Source: Siphonodentalium dalli (taxonomy: Eukaryota > Mollusca > Scaphopoda > Gadilida > Siphonodentaliidae). Taken from it: a DNA stretch of 64,000 bases. The stretch lies in contig CP136065.1 in NCBI GenBank assembly GCA_032622095.1, positions 150,293,577 to 150,357,576 of the forward strand, in the 5' to 3' direction. The notes below the pieces were generated by a model. It saw nothing but the letters and a program-made list of their open reading frames with translations. It made no database searches and had not been told where the DNA came from. The translations under genes were made by a program, and so were the position numbers. Below, piece by piece: positions 62,088 through 64,000 of this stretch; position 1 is the first letter of the stretch, and every line of letters starts with the position of its first letter.

Positions 62088-63322
62088 CGTAACACTCCCT
62101 TACTTCCCTCTGATTGTGAATGATTGAGTCCATCTCATAGTATATTATCATGGGCCCATAGTAGTAGCCCCATACAGACTTGAAAGTTGAAGAGAAAACA
62201 TATTTCCATATGCATATCAGCATCTCTGTCCCTCTCTAGTATATGTTATTAAATGGACATCTCCTGCACAGATATATACCATTTCCATGGCCATAAATAG
62301 GGAATTAGGGGTTACTGGGGGCTTGTTTCCCTCATATGGTGTACTTATTGACTTGAATTAGGGGAAAAATCCCTATTTTCATATTATCAGCATCCCTGTC
62401 CCCAAGAATTTGAGTCTCCATCCCAGAGATCTAGTATCAACTATATATTTTGAGACTTCCGTATATATGTGTGTATGTACTTTATAGAATCGAAAACGGC
62501 TGCACTGATCGAGACCAAACTTCCCATCTAAGGGTAAAAACCCACGGGAATGGTCGTCGCGGCGTTTTGGAGAAGCTCCGAACACCCGTTCTTCACTGTG
62601 GGGTTAATCGCGTTGATAGTTAAAGAGCATTCGTGTCCGCAGTGTCGTTGATAAAGAGCGTATGCGTGTAATGTGATTCTTACGTCTGGGTCCTGGCGTG
62701 AGCGTATGTATCCAGACATGAGCGTGTTGTGTGATTCTTACGTACTTAGGGCTTCCTAAGAACGGGGGAGATTTTCATCGGGTCAGTTTTTCCACCCGAG
62801 GTGATCTTCACCTTGAAACGGGTACCCACAAATGATATATATGTGTGTGTCCTTTATAGGACTCGAACCGATTGAGCTCAAACTTGCTACATACGGGAAG
62901 TGTCATGGACGGGTTAAATTGTGACCCCGACCTGACCTTGAATATGATCAATTCACTGTCAAATCGGGTCAAATTGAAAAACAAAAAATTTGATTACAAA
63001 AATTAATTAAAAAAGCCAGTAAATTAAAAAGGCACAATTAACCCATTGAAAAACAAAAGATGTAATTAAAAAATTAATTAAACAAAGTAAAAATTGTCAT
63101 GTTTCTGACAATTGTCGCCAGTGGCGGGCTAACCTGCTAGTATTTTATAAAAGAGACATATACTGCACAGATCTATAACATTTCCATGTCATGAAAGGGA
63201 TCTTGGGGTTACTGGGGGATTGCTTCCCTCATATGGTGGGCCTATATAGACTTTATAGTGATATGTTTAGGCCTGTGCCATTTAAAATTAATTCAGGGGG
63301 ATCAATGCATATTAATTTTTAT
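62088..63322. other. Stretch between the two palindromic arrays
   Basis: About 130 bp at 62235-62345 are repeated at about 63135-63245 (TTACTGGGGGCTTGTTTCCC-like and TCATATGGTG words). 62470-62700 and 62840-62950 carry related TATATGTGTGTATG and GAACCGATTGAGC-like heads. No gene was recognised. Confidence 0.55.
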
Positions 63323-63485
63323 TTGCGCTTAAGCGCAATGATTTGCACTTAAGCGCAAATGATTTGCGATTAAGCGTAAATGATTTGCGCTTAAGCGCAA
63401 ATGATTTACGCTTAAGCATAAATATTTACGCTTAAGCGCAAATGATAGAGGTTATTTGCGCTTAACCGCAAATATTTGTGCTTAA
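63323..63485. repeat. Second palindromic array, TTTGCGCTTAAGCGCAAATG type
   Basis: About eight units of the same near-palindromic word as at 61902. Together with the shared flanks, the two arrays look like the ends of one duplicated block. Confidence 0.86.
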
Positions 63486-63499
63486 CCCTTTGAAACCGA

Positions 63500-63562
63500 C
63501 TGGCCGCAAAAGCGGCCAGCCAGAAAACGTTCATACACCCGACTGGCCGCAAAAGCGGCCAG
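63500..63562. repeat. Two identical perfect hairpins
   Basis: CTGGCCGCAAAAGCGGCCAG occurs at 63500-63519 and 63543-63562, each an 8-bp GC-rich stem with an AAAA loop and each preceded by CCGA. The spacing is 43 bp. Function is unknown. Confidence 0.88.
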
Positions 63563-64000
63563 CAGCATTCAGTGACATCATAAACCTATGTAGCATGTGT
63601 ATACATGTTATAACAATTGGTATATCCACTTATATCTATGTAAATGACCCCAAGGAACTTCAGCAGTGCCATGGGTGCATGTGTATGAGTTTGTTGCCGA
63701 CTAGTTGGGTAGAAAAAGCATGCGCATGCGCACAGCGCAGAATTCAACAAACGTACATTATTTGAAGCGATTCGGGTAAAGCTCTACATTGTTGCGCGGT
63801 TCGCAGGATTGTAGAAAGACACAATTTAGATCACACTTTTTGGTTTAAATTAGTATTGCATACATAATCAGTGTTCTGTCATATGTGAGGAAGGCGCACG
63901 CAGTTACTTATTTGAGTATATTTGTTTCGCGCATGCGCATAGGATAAAATGATAAATGTATGGATTTTTGTGAAATGATACAATCACATCAAGGATCTCC
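63563..64000. other. Right edge, non-coding, with two NRF-1-like sites
   Basis: TGCGCATGCGCA at 63721-63732 and CGCGCATGCGCA at 63928-63939 both match the NRF-1 consensus. No exon was recognised, and no second promoter feature was found. Confidence 0.45.

Noticed and set aside
61831-62127. 98-codon frame with LRLSVNH repeats
   Set aside because: By-product of a 21-bp tandem array.
1-64000. CRISPR array
   Set aside because: The tandem repeats have no unique equal-length spacers, and the gene structure is eukaryotic.

Overview
The window is intron-rich, repeat-laden nuclear DNA from a eukaryote, most likely a lophotrochozoan invertebrate and probably a mollusc. The grounds are an ABCA3-type transporter gene broken by large introns, a Crypton tyrosine-recombinase relic, an APE-type non-LTR retrotransposon with a PHD finger and a 2A-like motif, and many short foldback elements. 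No prokaryotic organisation is present. The species guess is inference.

The one confidently real host gene is on the minus strand. Nine exons between 35409 and 4230 join into one open frame of 1905 bases (635 codons). All junctions are GT-AG and all phases agree. They encode the N-terminal part of an ABC subfamily A transporter (ABCA3-like): first membrane helix, large extracellular loop, helices 2-6, and the first nucleotide-binding domain through Walker A and the Q-loop. The rest of the protein lies beyond the left edge, so positions 1-4229 are the next intron. A 5'UTR exon ends at about 35454. The first exon and promoter were not identified.

The other sequence is mobile or repetitive. From left to right: the right part of a long-TIR element with a minisatellite core (1 to about 2303); a 122-bp tandem repeat carrying NRF-1-like palindromes (about 2304-2757, again at 26938-27600); foldback MITEs (3038-3246; a CAGT-ended family at 3595, 10710, 17881 and 56108; a pair at 14776 and 15069; 60149-60280); a decayed Crypton in intron 7 with a 155-bp terminal hairpin; oligonucleotide-scale tandem repeats in the introns (11.1-11.9, 12.9-13.9, 18.6-19.1, 20.6-21.9 kb); an element with TATACTTCCATGG ends (25016-27744); a complete 3.96-kb long-TIR element (30233-34189); a tandem duplication (37.5-40.8 kb); a TTAA-flanked element (42744-43336); and a decayed CR1/L2-like retrotransposon (about 43.6-47.5 kb).

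Further right is a 664-bp element with a 9-bp target duplication (50034-50697). Then comes a 6,240-bp element with 103-bp inverted ends and a perfect 9-bp target duplication (53061-59300). It split a 164-bp tandem-repeat element, and I see no recognisable transposase in it. The right edge holds two arrays of a palindromic TTAAGCGCAAA-type repeat, a pair of identical strong hairpins and two NRF-1-like palindromes.

I found no convincing new multigene system. The strongest leads are the 6.24-kb element, the Crypton with its hairpin end, the long-TIR/minisatellite family and the 2A-PHD retrotransposon.
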